NCBI RefSeq assembly: GCF_007860105.1
Contig: NZ_SJPU01000006.1
Location: 34,553 to 98,552 of the forward strand
Direction: 5' to 3'
Length of the DNA: 64,000 bases
Source: Allorhodopirellula heiligendammensis
Lineage (GTDB): Bacteria > Planctomycetota > Planctomycetia > Pirellulales > Pirellulaceae
This document shows, piece after piece, positions 57,797-64,000 of this stretch (position 1 is its first letter; every line of letters begins with the position of its first letter). The translations under genes were made by a program, and so were the position numbers. A model generated the notes under the pieces. The model was not told the DNA's origin, did not search any database, and saw nothing but the letters and a program-made list of their open reading frames with translations.

Positions 57797-58977
57797 CCCT
57801 CCAAGTCCGGCATCGCGCGACGCATGAAGTCGTCGAACATGGGAACGGTAAACGCGATCTCGCCGTAGTTGGGGCTGTAAATCATTCCTTTTTTGATAAG
57901 ACTCGCTCGTCGTGGTCCAAGACTGGTCACTTTGAGTTCCATCGTTTCAGCAACGTCACCCATTCGGTATGGCCCCTCGCCAAGTTCGGCCATCGCGCGA
58001 AGGAGCTTCTTCTCTCCCGGCTTGAGCCGATCGAAACGTACTCGGAAAAAGTTCTGATCCAATCGCGGCATGACGACTGCGGAAGCTGTCTCAACGATGT
58101 CAGTGTCAATCGGGGACGTCTGTGCTGAGTTCCAGCATTGGTAACCCCACTCTTGCACGAAATACGGATAGCCGTGCGTCAAACGAAAGACTTCTTCGAG
58201 GGCGGATTCCGTGAAGGCGATACCAGAATCGGCGGCGGGTTGCTGCAATGCCTTCGCGGCGTCTTCGCGATCGAGCGCACCAATCTGTGGGAAGTTGAAC
58301 AGCCGTTCTGCGTAAGATTTGGAATCGCCAGCAAGACGGGGCAAAATTGGTAAGCCAGCGCCAAGCAAAACGAACGGAAGTTGCTTTTGTTGAAGCTTGT
58401 GCATGGCCATGATCAAAGCACCAAGTTCCTTCTCATCGAAGTACTGAAGCTCGTCGATCAACAACGCAATGGAAGTCCCACAGTTCTTGGCGGCTTCGCC
58501 AATCACAATGAACAGGTCGGGTAAGTCCAATTCCATATCACCGCTGTCGGCGGTTCCCTTCTCAGGCTCGATGTCCAGTCCGATGGAGTACTCGCCGGAA
58601 GTTAGTTTGATCGAGCCGATGAACGCTCGAAGCACGGCGAGGCCCCGTTTGACCGCTGCATTCATTCTCGCTGTGCGATCCAGCTCAAACAGGAGCTTGC
58701 GAAATTGAGGCGCCAGCAGATCGCCGAGGCTCTTTCCTTCGTGTGCTTCGACAACGATTGTGCTGTAGTCGAACTCCAATGCGATGCGTTCGATCTCGTT
58801 AAGCAGAACTGTCTTACCAACCCCCCGCAATCCAGTCAGTAACATACTCTTTTCGGCCCGGCCCTGGCAAACACGACCAAGCAGAATCCGAGCTTGCTCG
58901 ATCACAGGTTCGCGTCCCACTAGCTCCGGCGGGGGTGCTCCCGCGCCGGGGGAATAGGGGTTTTTCAATGGGTCCAT
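57793..58977 (-). CDS. AAA family ATPase (archaeal/ORC1-like NTPase)
   Basis: A 394-residue P-loop ATPase. Residues 1-20 contain the conserved NPYSPGAGAPPPELVGREP, Walker A is LTGLRGVGKTVLLNEIERIA, and Walker B is ALLIDELQYFDE with the sensor region FVLLGAGLPILPRLAG. A winged-helix-like part occupies residues about 320-390 (EKKLLRAMAELGEGPYRMGDVAE). Proteins of this layout are widespread in accessory regions and often transcribed alone; their role is not established (some are near mobile elements or DNA-modifying genes). Length typical. It is followed by a truncated istB, whose frame begins in the last bases of this gene. No linked effector could be identified. Confidence 0.88.
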   Translation of the reverse strand: MDPLKNPYSPGAGAPPPELVGREPVIEQARILLGRVCQGRAEKSMLLTGLRGVGKTVLLNEIERIALEFDYSTIVVEAHEGKSLGDLLAPQFRKLLFELDRTARMNAAVKRGLAVLRAFIGSIKLTSGEYSIGLDIEPEKGTADSGDMELDLPDLFIVIGEAAKNCGTSIALLIDELQYFDEKELGALIMAMHKLQQKQLPFVLLGAGLPILPRLAGDSKSYAERLFNFPQIGALDREDAAKALQQPAADSGIAFTESALEEVFRLTHGYPYFVQEWGYQCWNSAQTSPIDTDIVETASAVVMPRLDQNFFRVRFDRLKPGEKKLLRAMAELGEGPYRMGDVAETMELKVTSLGPRRASLIKKGMIYSPNYGEIAFTVPMFDDFMRRAMPDLEG

Positions 58978-59052
58978 GCGTTTTGCCTAGAGAATTAGCG
59001 ACTTATTCGATGTTATACCACAATCCCGATATAAGTCGATAGAACTCCTAGA

Positions 59053-59076
59053 GCTCGGTTGGGACGTAAACCGAGC
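59053..59076. repeat. Short palindrome upstream of the AAA ATPase gene
   Basis: GCTCGGTT (59053-59060) and AACCGAGC (59069-59076) enclose an 8-base loop. The adjoining GAGCGCACA (reverse TGTGCGCTC) resembles the sequence inside the istB junction at 57665-57690. It lies about 80 bases upstream of the AAA ATPase start codon. It is not followed by a T-run. Confidence 0.6.
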
Positions 59077-59109
59077 GCACAACCATTGGGCTGATAGATA
59101 AAGAAAAAG

Positions 59110-59149
59110 CCCAAACCCCGACCGGAACTATATCCGGTCGGGATTTGGG
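59110..59149. terminator. Strong hairpin, terminator for the leftward lipoprotein gene (bidirectional)
   Basis: A 17-bp stem with one mismatch (59110-59126 with 59133-59149) and a 6-base loop. Reading leftward it is followed by GCTTTTTCTT, as expected of a rho-independent terminator of the lipoprotein gene at 59182; the rightward side has GATCTTTTG. It separates the lipoprotein transcript from the AAA ATPase gene. Confidence 0.85.
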
Positions 59150-59181
59150 TGATCTTTTGTCTTACAGCGAGATGCCTGGTG

Positions 59182-59613
59182 TCACTTTGGTGCCGGGAGT
59201 TTCGGGGCGTCACAGTTCTTTTCTTCCATTCGTCTGGGTGCATCGTTGACGAACAGGTATTCAGTTAGCACCGCATCGGATAACTCCAGTCGATGTTCCA
59301 CATTCCGATTGTTCCAAAGCAACAACATGACGATCGCCAGCGGCAAGACGCACGCGATTAACATTCCGGTTGCATAGATGGAGTTGGCGACGATTGGATC
59401 GCGGCGTTCTCTTGCGTCCCAGGTTCGTCGGTCTTGCTCGAGTTCGTAGCGTCCTCGACTCAGGGTTGCCTGCTCGTTTGTCAGCGACTGCTGGACGCTC
59501 AGGAACTGATCGGTTTGGTCGCTGGTCAGACCTGGCTCGCTTCGACCTCCGTCGCCGCATCCGGCGATGGCGACCCATACGACGGCCAGGACAATTGGGG
59601 GTGCTCGCTTCAT
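59182..59613 (-). CDS. Lipoprotein with a membrane segment, unknown function
   Basis: From the ATG at 59613 the N terminus (MKRAPPIVLAVVWVAIAGCG) is a lipoprotein signal with Cys19 as the lipidated residue. After a charged helical stretch (QQSLTNEQATLSRGRYELEQ) there is a second hydrophobic segment (TGMLIACVLPLAIVMLLLW, about residues 83-101). AGAGGAG lies 6 bases upstream of the ATG, an excellent site. The gene lies out of frame inside the longer membrane-protein ORF starting at 59764. No known family; 143 residues. Confidence 0.7.
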   Translation of the reverse strand: MKRAPPIVLAVVWVAIAGCGDGGRSEPGLTSDQTDQFLSVQQSLTNEQATLSRGRYELEQDRRTWDARERRDPIVANSIYATGMLIACVLPLAIVMLLLWNNRNVEHRLELSDAVLTEYLFVNDAPRRMEEKNCDAPKLPAPK

Positions 59614-59764
59614 TCTGACTCCTCTCATATTCGGTTTCTCGATTCATCACGCGTGCTAGGATTTCGCGAAGTCCACTGACACGTTTTCGTTCGATAAATA
59701 CCAGCATTGTGGTAATCACTAGAGAAAACGTCAGCGTGAGAATTACAGCGAAGTTGTAGTTCAT
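59261..59764 (-). CDS. Putative small membrane protein overlapping the lipoprotein gene
   Basis: The ATG at 59764 follows GAGG by 8 bases, and the protein begins MNYNFAVILTLTFSLVITTM with a clear membrane helix, then a charged coiled segment (RKRVSGLREILARVMN). After about 48 residues the frame becomes unusually Arg-rich where it overlaps the lipoprotein gene in another frame, so the long C terminus is doubtful and the true gene may end earlier after an undetected frameshift or may simply be long. Only the first third is supported. The layout (membrane protein plus embedded lipoprotein) resembles phage spanin pairs, but the Arg-rich tail does not look like a spanin coil. Confidence 0.4.
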   Translation of the reverse strand: MNYNFAVILTLTFSLVITTMLVFIERKRVSGLREILARVMNRETEYERSQNEASTPNCPGRRMGRHRRMRRRRSKRARSDQRPNRSVPERPAVADKRAGNPESRTLRTRARPTNLGRKRTPRSNRRQLHLCNRNVNRVRLAAGDRHVVALEQSECGTSTGVIRCGAN

Positions 59765-59811
59765 CTCATCGCCTCTTTCGTTGTTTCGATTGGCTGACAA
59801 CTGGAATCGAG

Positions 59812-60204
59812 CTAAACCGATTGAAGGTTGTTCTTCAATTCGTCGATCAGCGACGAGGCTTCAGTGATGGTCAACGCCGAGAGTGAAGTCACGCCAAATC
59901 GGTCGTGCAACGTACGATTGAGTTCGACACCCTGACGCTTTGACATCGCCGAGATGGCATTGACCTGCTTGGTCGTGGCGAGCCGGGGATTAGAATGCTG
60001 CCGGGGTGGTTGCGCAGGTGGCGGGTGTGATTCAGCTTCACAGACAGGATAGAGTCGTTCCAGTTGCCTTCGGCAGCGACGGATCGCGTTGAGAACTTGA
60101 GTTTCGTCGGCGAGCGAAGCGATCGGAACACAAACCCGGACAACTTATTCGGATTGCCCGACATCGTTTTCGGTTGCGATACCGATGGTCAGTAGGTTAC
60201 GCAA
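59812..60204 (-). pseudogene. Gene with early in-frame stop (recombination-protein-like C terminus)
   Basis: A TTG at 60204 lies 7 bases after AAGGAG. After 19 codons (MRNLLTIGIATENDVGQSE) a TAA at 60145-60147 interrupts the frame, which then stays open for 110 residues to 59812. The downstream part is good coding sequence (VLNAIRRCRRQLERLYPVCE, TKQVNAISAMSKRQGVELNR, FGVTSLSALTITEASSLIDE). The last segment resembles a C-terminal module seen on phage and plasmid single-strand annealing and recombination proteins. No start codon lies between the stop and the conserved part, so the gene is probably dead, unless the stop is read through. Confidence 0.55.
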
Positions 60205-60343
60205 GGTTCATCTCCTTGGTTGGGGGTAGTAAAGTCGCCAGCGAGGATCATTTCGCTGGCAAGTAAATTGAGAGTCAGATCCCGGTCGAGCGGCATGTCG
60301 CGTACCTTCGTCGGAATGGAAAGACCTGGCTCGCCATCGACGA
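60189..60343 (-). pseudogene. 3' fragment of an unknown gene, cut at the transposase remnant
   Basis: A leftward frame (VVDGEPGLSIPTKVRDMPLD, then RDLTLNLLASEMILAGDFTT) ends at a TGA at 60189 and is open to the right only up to the border with the transposase remnant near 60345. It overlaps the start of the interrupted gene at 60204. It could be the tail of a larger gene removed by insertion of the transposable element. The internal ATG at 60296 would give only a 35-residue peptide. Confidence 0.4.
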
Positions 60344-60344
60344 C

Positions 60345-60735
60345 ATTAGAAACTGTTATCCGATCCGGATGACGAGCAGCTTCGTCGCTTCGACAAGGGA
60401 CGCAAGCCGAAAAAGAAGGTCAGCAACGAGGATTGGGAAAGCGAAACGGATCCTGATTCGCGGATCGGCAAGATGAAAGACAGTCGTTTTCACTTGAAGT
60501 ACAAAGCGGAAAACGCCGTCGACATGGGAACGGAAATCATCGTGGCAGCCGAGGTTTATCATGGTGATGTCGGCGACACCAAGACGATCCAGGATACCGT
60601 CAACACGGCGAAGACGAATATCCGTGAAGCGAAGACTGGCTGCGAAGTGAAAGAGGTTGTCGCGGACAAGGGATACCATGGCGAGCAGACACTGGATGCA
60701 CTTCAAAACGACTCGGATGTCGCGTCAGTCCCGCA
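60345..60735 (+). pseudogene. IS1182-type transposase fragment
   Basis: An internal segment of a DDE transposase is readable in one frame: DPDDEQLRRFDKGRKPKKKV, DPDSRIGKMKDSRFHLKYKA, ENAVDMGTEIIVAAEVYHGD and VVADKGYHGEQTLDAL. The N terminus and the region after the third catalytic block are missing, and the frame degenerates after about 60720 into unrelated sequence. No terminal inverted repeats were found. It is therefore a broken remnant, adjacent to two other broken genes. Confidence 0.8.
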
Positions 60736-60812
60736 AACGCTGCGAGCGTCGACCGTGGTAGTCCGTTTTCGCTCTGCGTCGCCTTCCGTTTCTGCATGAA
60801 CGGGTTGAAACC

Positions 60813-61151
60813 ATGGATATCGGGCACGGCCTGACGCTGATCCGATGCGGCGGGCACTTTGACGGCGGAACCGTGATGCACTGGCCTGATGGCGCAGACG
60901 TCAAAGGCGTCATCCTAAGCGGCGATATCTTGCAAGTCGTTCAGGACCGTCGCTGGGTGAGCTTCCTGTACAGCTATCCGAACCTAATTCCGCTTCCGGC
61001 CTCGACGGTGCGACGGATTGTCGATTCCGTCGAGCCGTTTGAATTCGACCGAATCTACGGAGCTTGGTGGGGTAAGGTGGTCGGTATCGATGCGAAGTCG
61101 GCGGTGAAACGGTCGGCTGAGCGGTACATTCGTGCGATTCACAAGGATTGA
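60813..61151 (+). pseudogene. C-terminal half of an MBL-fold hydrolase-like protein
   Basis: The frame encodes LTLIRCGGHFDGGTVMHW, VILSGDILQVVQDRRWVSFL, YSYPNLIPLPASTVRRIVDS and PFEFDRIYGAWWGKVVGIDA. I recognise this as the C-terminal part of planctomycete metallo-beta-lactamase-fold proteins. The N-terminal HxHxDH metal-binding half is absent; the sequence before 60813 belongs to the edge of the transposase remnant. It is therefore a truncated gene, although the remaining frame is intact. Confidence 0.7.
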
Positions 61152-61199
61152 AGAGAAACAATGTCTGATCAGTCTGTCCGAGAACATGTCCATTATCTT

Positions 61200-61419
61200 C
61201 TGAAGGGCGGTGGTAGGCATGTGAGCCAATGCCTTCGTCGTTGATGGGTGACAAGTGAATGTCGACCAAGCCCCCGAAATGAACGACGGCGTAGACTCCT
61301 TCGTGGTCGGATGCGGTTTCATAGGCGATCCATGCATTGTCGCAATCGGAAACGAAAGCAGGATTGTTCGGTATTGCCAATTCCGGCGGGTCACCCCAGA
61401 TTTTCGATTTTTGCTTCAT
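61200..61419 (-). pseudogene. N-terminal part of an unknown gene, truncated
   Basis: From the ATG at 61419 the frame gives plausible coding sequence for about 75 residues (WGDPPELAIPNNPAFVSDCD, WIAYETASDHEGVYAVVHFG, DIHLSPINDEGIGSHAY). It then runs on to 60910, but there it is antisense to the MBL-fold remnant and looks like non-coding sequence, so the gene's 3' half has probably been lost at about 61190. No family recognised beyond a vague resemblance to small immunity-like or hypothetical proteins. Confidence 0.5.
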
Positions 61420-61732
61420 CTAATTTGACTCAGGGAACCGTTGCCGTTAACGACTTACATGGAAAAACTGAGCAGTGCCAAAACGCGTGACACACGACTC
61501 CGGTTCGATAAAGTGTCATTCTCCGTCGTGCCGACGATGCGTAGCCTTCACTGTGAGCCCACGTGATAGTTTTCTCTGCCATAAGAGGACCCCGACACAG
61601 CCGATACGGCACCAGTTTCAGCGACTTTCTGCTTGAGTTCGCGGCCGCGTGTTTCCCTTGCTCAGCGACGAACTGCCGAACTTATCGCGCACTGCATCGG
61701 AAACCGCATCCAGCTTTCGTTGCTTACTGCGA
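61420..61732. other. Island spacer with no gene recognised
   Basis: About 313 bases between two leftward frames. Short open frames on both strands (61430-61612 minus, 61563-61799 plus) lack ribosome-binding sites and motifs. Nothing else was seen. Confidence 0.5.
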
Positions 61733-62212
61733 TTACTCCGCAGCGTGCTCGGGTTCGAGAAATAGCAGAGCGGGTTTAGCGAGTCGACTTTCGGGGTAGA
61801 GAGTCAGGCAGTGACGATAGAGGTCTCGGGCCCTAGCTTTGTCTCCAGACAGGGCCAAATTGGTCGCGCAGTTCGCCAGCATCATTTCACGCCAATCCAG
61901 GCCTGAGTAGTCGAACATTGTTAGCAGGCGATAGCGATCGTAAAAACGGTTCTCATCGAAGAAGTGATATCCCTTCTCGAACTCTTCGGCTGCCTCACCG
62001 TATCGTTCTTCCCCCATCAACTTCAGTCCAGCGGATTGAAATCGCTTGCCCCGACGAGGTGAAAAACGCAGCAGCAAGTACACTGTGAGGCCCAGTACAA
62101 CTCCGGGTAGTCCGAAAAAATAGGCACCAAGGCCCTGAAAGGAAATCAGGATCATCAAGACGATTGTCAGATGCCACCAGGATGTCGTCCGAGCAACGAG
62201 CGGTTTAGGCAT
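61733..62212 (-). CDS. Membrane protein with TPR-like tail, unknown function
   Basis: From the ATG at 62212 (MPKPLVARTTSWWHLTIVLM) there are two hydrophobic segments (LTIVLMILISFQGLGAYFF and GLPGVVLGLTVYLLLRF, residues 15-50), then a helical repeat-like region (GKRFQSAGLKLMGEERYGEA, DWREMMLANCATNLALSGDK, RARDLYRHCLTLYPESRLAK) resembling TPR units. The last 66 residues recur as a truncated copy at 43218-43520. The frame is open up to 62296 but that part has no features. Role unknown. Confidence 0.75.
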   Translation of the reverse strand: MPKPLVARTTSWWHLTIVLMILISFQGLGAYFFGLPGVVLGLTVYLLLRFSPRRGKRFQSAGLKLMGEERYGEAAEEFEKGYHFFDENRFYDRYRLLTMFDYSGLDWREMMLANCATNLALSGDKARARDLYRHCLTLYPESRLAKPALLFLEPEHAAE

Positions 62213-62526
62213 TGGTGAGCAGATCTCCAGAATAGTTGATTTAGCCGGGACAACGAATCGCAATCGATTCGCACTTCGGGTGTCGAAATAGCCCAACTTT
62301 GTCCGTTGGGCTGATCGCCAGACATACCCATAGACCGTGCTTACAGCATTGTCGTCACACAGTATCCACAGTGGTTCACGAATCAGAACACTGAATCGCC
62401 ACTGCCAATCTAGCTGATGCGACTCGTGTCGTGGCGTTCAGACTTCCCAGCCTGCGAACCGTATCTGAAGCGACTGGACGCGTGGCCCTGAGAGTTCTTC
62501 GACCTCAACTACAGATCCCATTCATA

Positions 62527-63459
62527 TCAATTCATCGGAGCCGTCTCAAACGCTCGGCTAAACGAATCGCGGAGCCGGTTGTGCCTGGGCTGATCTGCCG
62601 GGCTGGAAGCTGACTCGCTTTGATCGTCGTCAACATCCTGCGTGACCGATTTCATCGCCTCGACCATACGCTTTGTAAAGTTGACCGACTTCATTGATGC
62701 CAGAGCGTTCAATGATCGCATGTGGCGGTTGAACGCCGACTCGATCTTCTTCAGTCGGTGCTCGCTGATCTGGACGTTGTCTGCGGGACTCTTGGCTTCA
62801 CGGCCTTCGTGGAAGTAAAGCTGCAGCCACGTCGCGAGCGATTGGTCGACCAGCATCTTTTCCACTACCGTACCGTTCGTCTCCGCCATGAGCTCGCGCT
62901 TGTGCTCGGCCATCTTCAGCAGCAGGCATTCCCGCCAGAAAAGATTTTGTCCAGCAATCAGGTCGATCCACTGAAGTTGCGTCTGCGACGCCAGGTCGCC
63001 GCAGGCCCAGACATACTCCGGGTGCTTCTGCAAAATCCGTCGCAAGGCTGGAATTGCCGAAGGATCACCCTGACTAGCGGCTTCGCGTAGATCCGCGAAT
63101 GAAGGCTCATTGTCCTCCGTCGCGGTAGGAACGTTTTCATTGTCGACTTCGTTTGCTTCAATCATCTTTAAGGTTCTCCATCCTCGGGATCGTTGGTTGG
63201 CGTAGCCGATTGAAAGCATGAGGGTATGTGTCACATCGTTGGTGCTGCGAAGGTGCCGTTTGAGCAGCGATTCTGCAGCAGCAGTTTGCTGGCGTTCTTC
63301 ACTCAGTTGGCGTCGGACCGCAGTCTTTTGCTCCAACCACAGTGACTCAACTTCGGCCAACATGCCGTTGCCGAGGTACTTTTTGCGAATGCGTCCGTCC
63401 GACAGACGCACGCTCCGGTAAAAATACCTCTTGTCGCCGCCTCTAGTTTCCCAGCCCAC
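62527..63459 (-). CDS. Unknown island protein, 310 residues
   Basis: Not assigned to a family. The N terminus (MGWETRGGDKRYFYRSVRLS, then DGRIRKKYLGNGMLAEV) is a recognisable opening of a protein type common in planctomycete accessory regions. A helical middle part with leucine-rich stretches and a C-terminal segment rich in Ser and Asp follow. No transmembrane, nuclease or zinc motif seen. It is divergent from the partial gene at the right edge, with a 107-base spacer between them. Confidence 0.7.
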   Translation of the reverse strand: MGWETRGGDKRYFYRSVRLSDGRIRKKYLGNGMLAEVESLWLEQKTAVRRQLSEERQQTAAAESLLKRHLRSTNDVTHTLMLSIGYANQRSRGWRTLKMIEANEVDNENVPTATEDNEPSFADLREAASQGDPSAIPALRRILQKHPEYVWACGDLASQTQLQWIDLIAGQNLFWRECLLLKMAEHKRELMAETNGTVVEKMLVDQSLATWLQLYFHEGREAKSPADNVQISEHRLKKIESAFNRHMRSLNALASMKSVNFTKRMVEAMKSVTQDVDDDQSESASSPADQPRHNRLRDSFSRAFETAPMN

Positions 63460-63566
63460 CTTGTACTACTCTCCCAAAAGCCCCAAATCGGTAAAAACCG
63501 GATTTTAACACGGGTGATTGTACCAGATTCGATAAGTGAACTCCAAGAGCATGATTGAAGGAAAAC

Positions 63567-64000
63567 ATGAAAAAGACCAAACGAGAGAATCCAGTCGAAG
63601 CAGCGATCAAAACAATTGAGCAGCGTTACGACATCGGGAAGGACATTCTGAAAGCATGTGGCTCAACTTCACCGCTTGGACGGATAGCCAAACTGGCCGA
63701 ACAACACGGTATCAATCGTGACACCGCTCAAAAGCTACGTGCGATGGCATCGCGGGACACGGGTTACATGAAGAGCGAGCTGAACACGTGGTTCAGGCTG
63801 TTCAGAAAAGAGAACCATGCCCTCTCGATCAGCCATTTTGTCAAGCTGGTCAGCGTTCCCAAGGGGAAAACGCGTGATCGTCTAACTCAGGACGCTCTGA
63901 CCAACCGCTGGAGCAGTCACCGGCTTCAGAAAGAGATCATCGCGGTACAAGGTCGCCGGCAAGAAGGTGGCCGCAAGCCGACAGTCGTTTCAGGCAAGGC
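63567..64000 (+). CDS. Unknown protein with HTH-like region, cut by the window edge
   Basis: From the ATG at 63567 (AAGGA 7 bases upstream) 144 codons are open to the edge. The N-terminal part IEQRYDIGKDILKACGSTSP is followed by a helix-turn-helix-like segment GRIAKLAEQHGINRDTAQKL and a basic, helical tail (SVPKGKTRDRLTQDALTNRW). It resembles DNA-binding or plasmid-type proteins but I cannot name a family. It is divergent from the previous gene. Confidence 0.65.
   Translation, partial: MKKTKRENPVEAAIKTIEQRYDIGKDILKACGSTSPLGRIAKLAEQHGINRDTAQKLRAMASRDTGYMKSELNTWFRLFRKENHALSISHFVKLVSVPKGKTRDRLTQDALTNRWSSHRLQKEIIAVQGRRQEGGRKPTVVSGK

Noticed and set aside
62431..62613. Short plus-strand frame at 62.4 kb
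   Set aside because: Sixty residues without motif, overlapping the end of the leftward gene at 62527.

Overview
The window reads as a chromosomal segment of a marine planctomycete close to Rhodopirellula (family Pirellulaceae). This is inferred from gene families, not from a marker gene. The supporting families are a BBP7-like beta-barrel, a secreted sulfatase and a GH32 enzyme, a DUF1207-like outer-membrane protein, a DUF1580 protein, a TPR protein carrying RNA-polymerase alpha-CTD-like domains, a planctomycete-type tyrosine recombinase, and many secreted proteins of unknown function. Coding density is moderate and GC content is high. Many genes run tail to tail with almost no spacer.

1-17 kb holds mainly surface and envelope functions: a cut-off secreted protein, a carboxyl-terminal processing protease, a BBP7-type barrel, a metallophosphoesterase, S-adenosylmethionine synthetase, a secreted GH32 fructan hydrolase, a secreted sulfatase with a Dabb protein, and a GntR (YtrA-like) - ABC ATPase - ABC permease operon with an appended membrane-anchored protein. 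17-27 kb: an orphan MoxR ATPase sits between two inverted REP-like palindromes, followed by purU, a YkgJ-type Cys-cluster protein, recQ, a TIM-barrel isomerase, a TraB-like protein, a VKOR-DsbA fusion and an N-carbamoylputrescine amidase. 27-39 kb: bioD, then a leftward beta-oxidation operon (acyl-CoA ligase, thiolase, FadJ-type enzyme, acyl-CoA dehydrogenase, patatin lipase) mostly joined by 4-nt stop/start overlaps, then a Gfo/Idh/MocA oxidoreductase and the DUF1207-like protein. 39-52 kb: a lipase-like hydrolase, a RAYT (REP-associated transposase), a CbbX/SpoVK-like AAA+ ATPase with a zinc ribbon, gyrA, tgt, the TPR/alpha-CTD protein, tRNA-Thr(CGT) and tRNA-Arg(ACG).

52 kb to the right edge looks like a genomic island. 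A tyrosine recombinase lies just downstream of tRNA-Arg(ACG), and what follows is unrecognised genes mixed with molecular fossils: a group II intron 3' end, a decayed IS21-type module, a truncated IS1182-type transposase, truncated MBL-fold and hypothetical genes, and a gene with an in-frame stop. Intact island genes include an AAA ATPase, a DUF1580 protein, a lipoprotein nested out of frame in a membrane-protein ORF, and two unknown genes at the right edge. The right attachment site is not in the window.

The most interesting signals are the GTAG-headed palindromes matched with a RAYT gene, the G-rich tandem repeat upstream of moxR, the unrecognised island cassette at 53.5-56.2 kb, and an unusual GyrA (acidic N-terminal extension, Pro at the quinolone position 87 equivalent). 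No CRISPR array or rRNA was seen.
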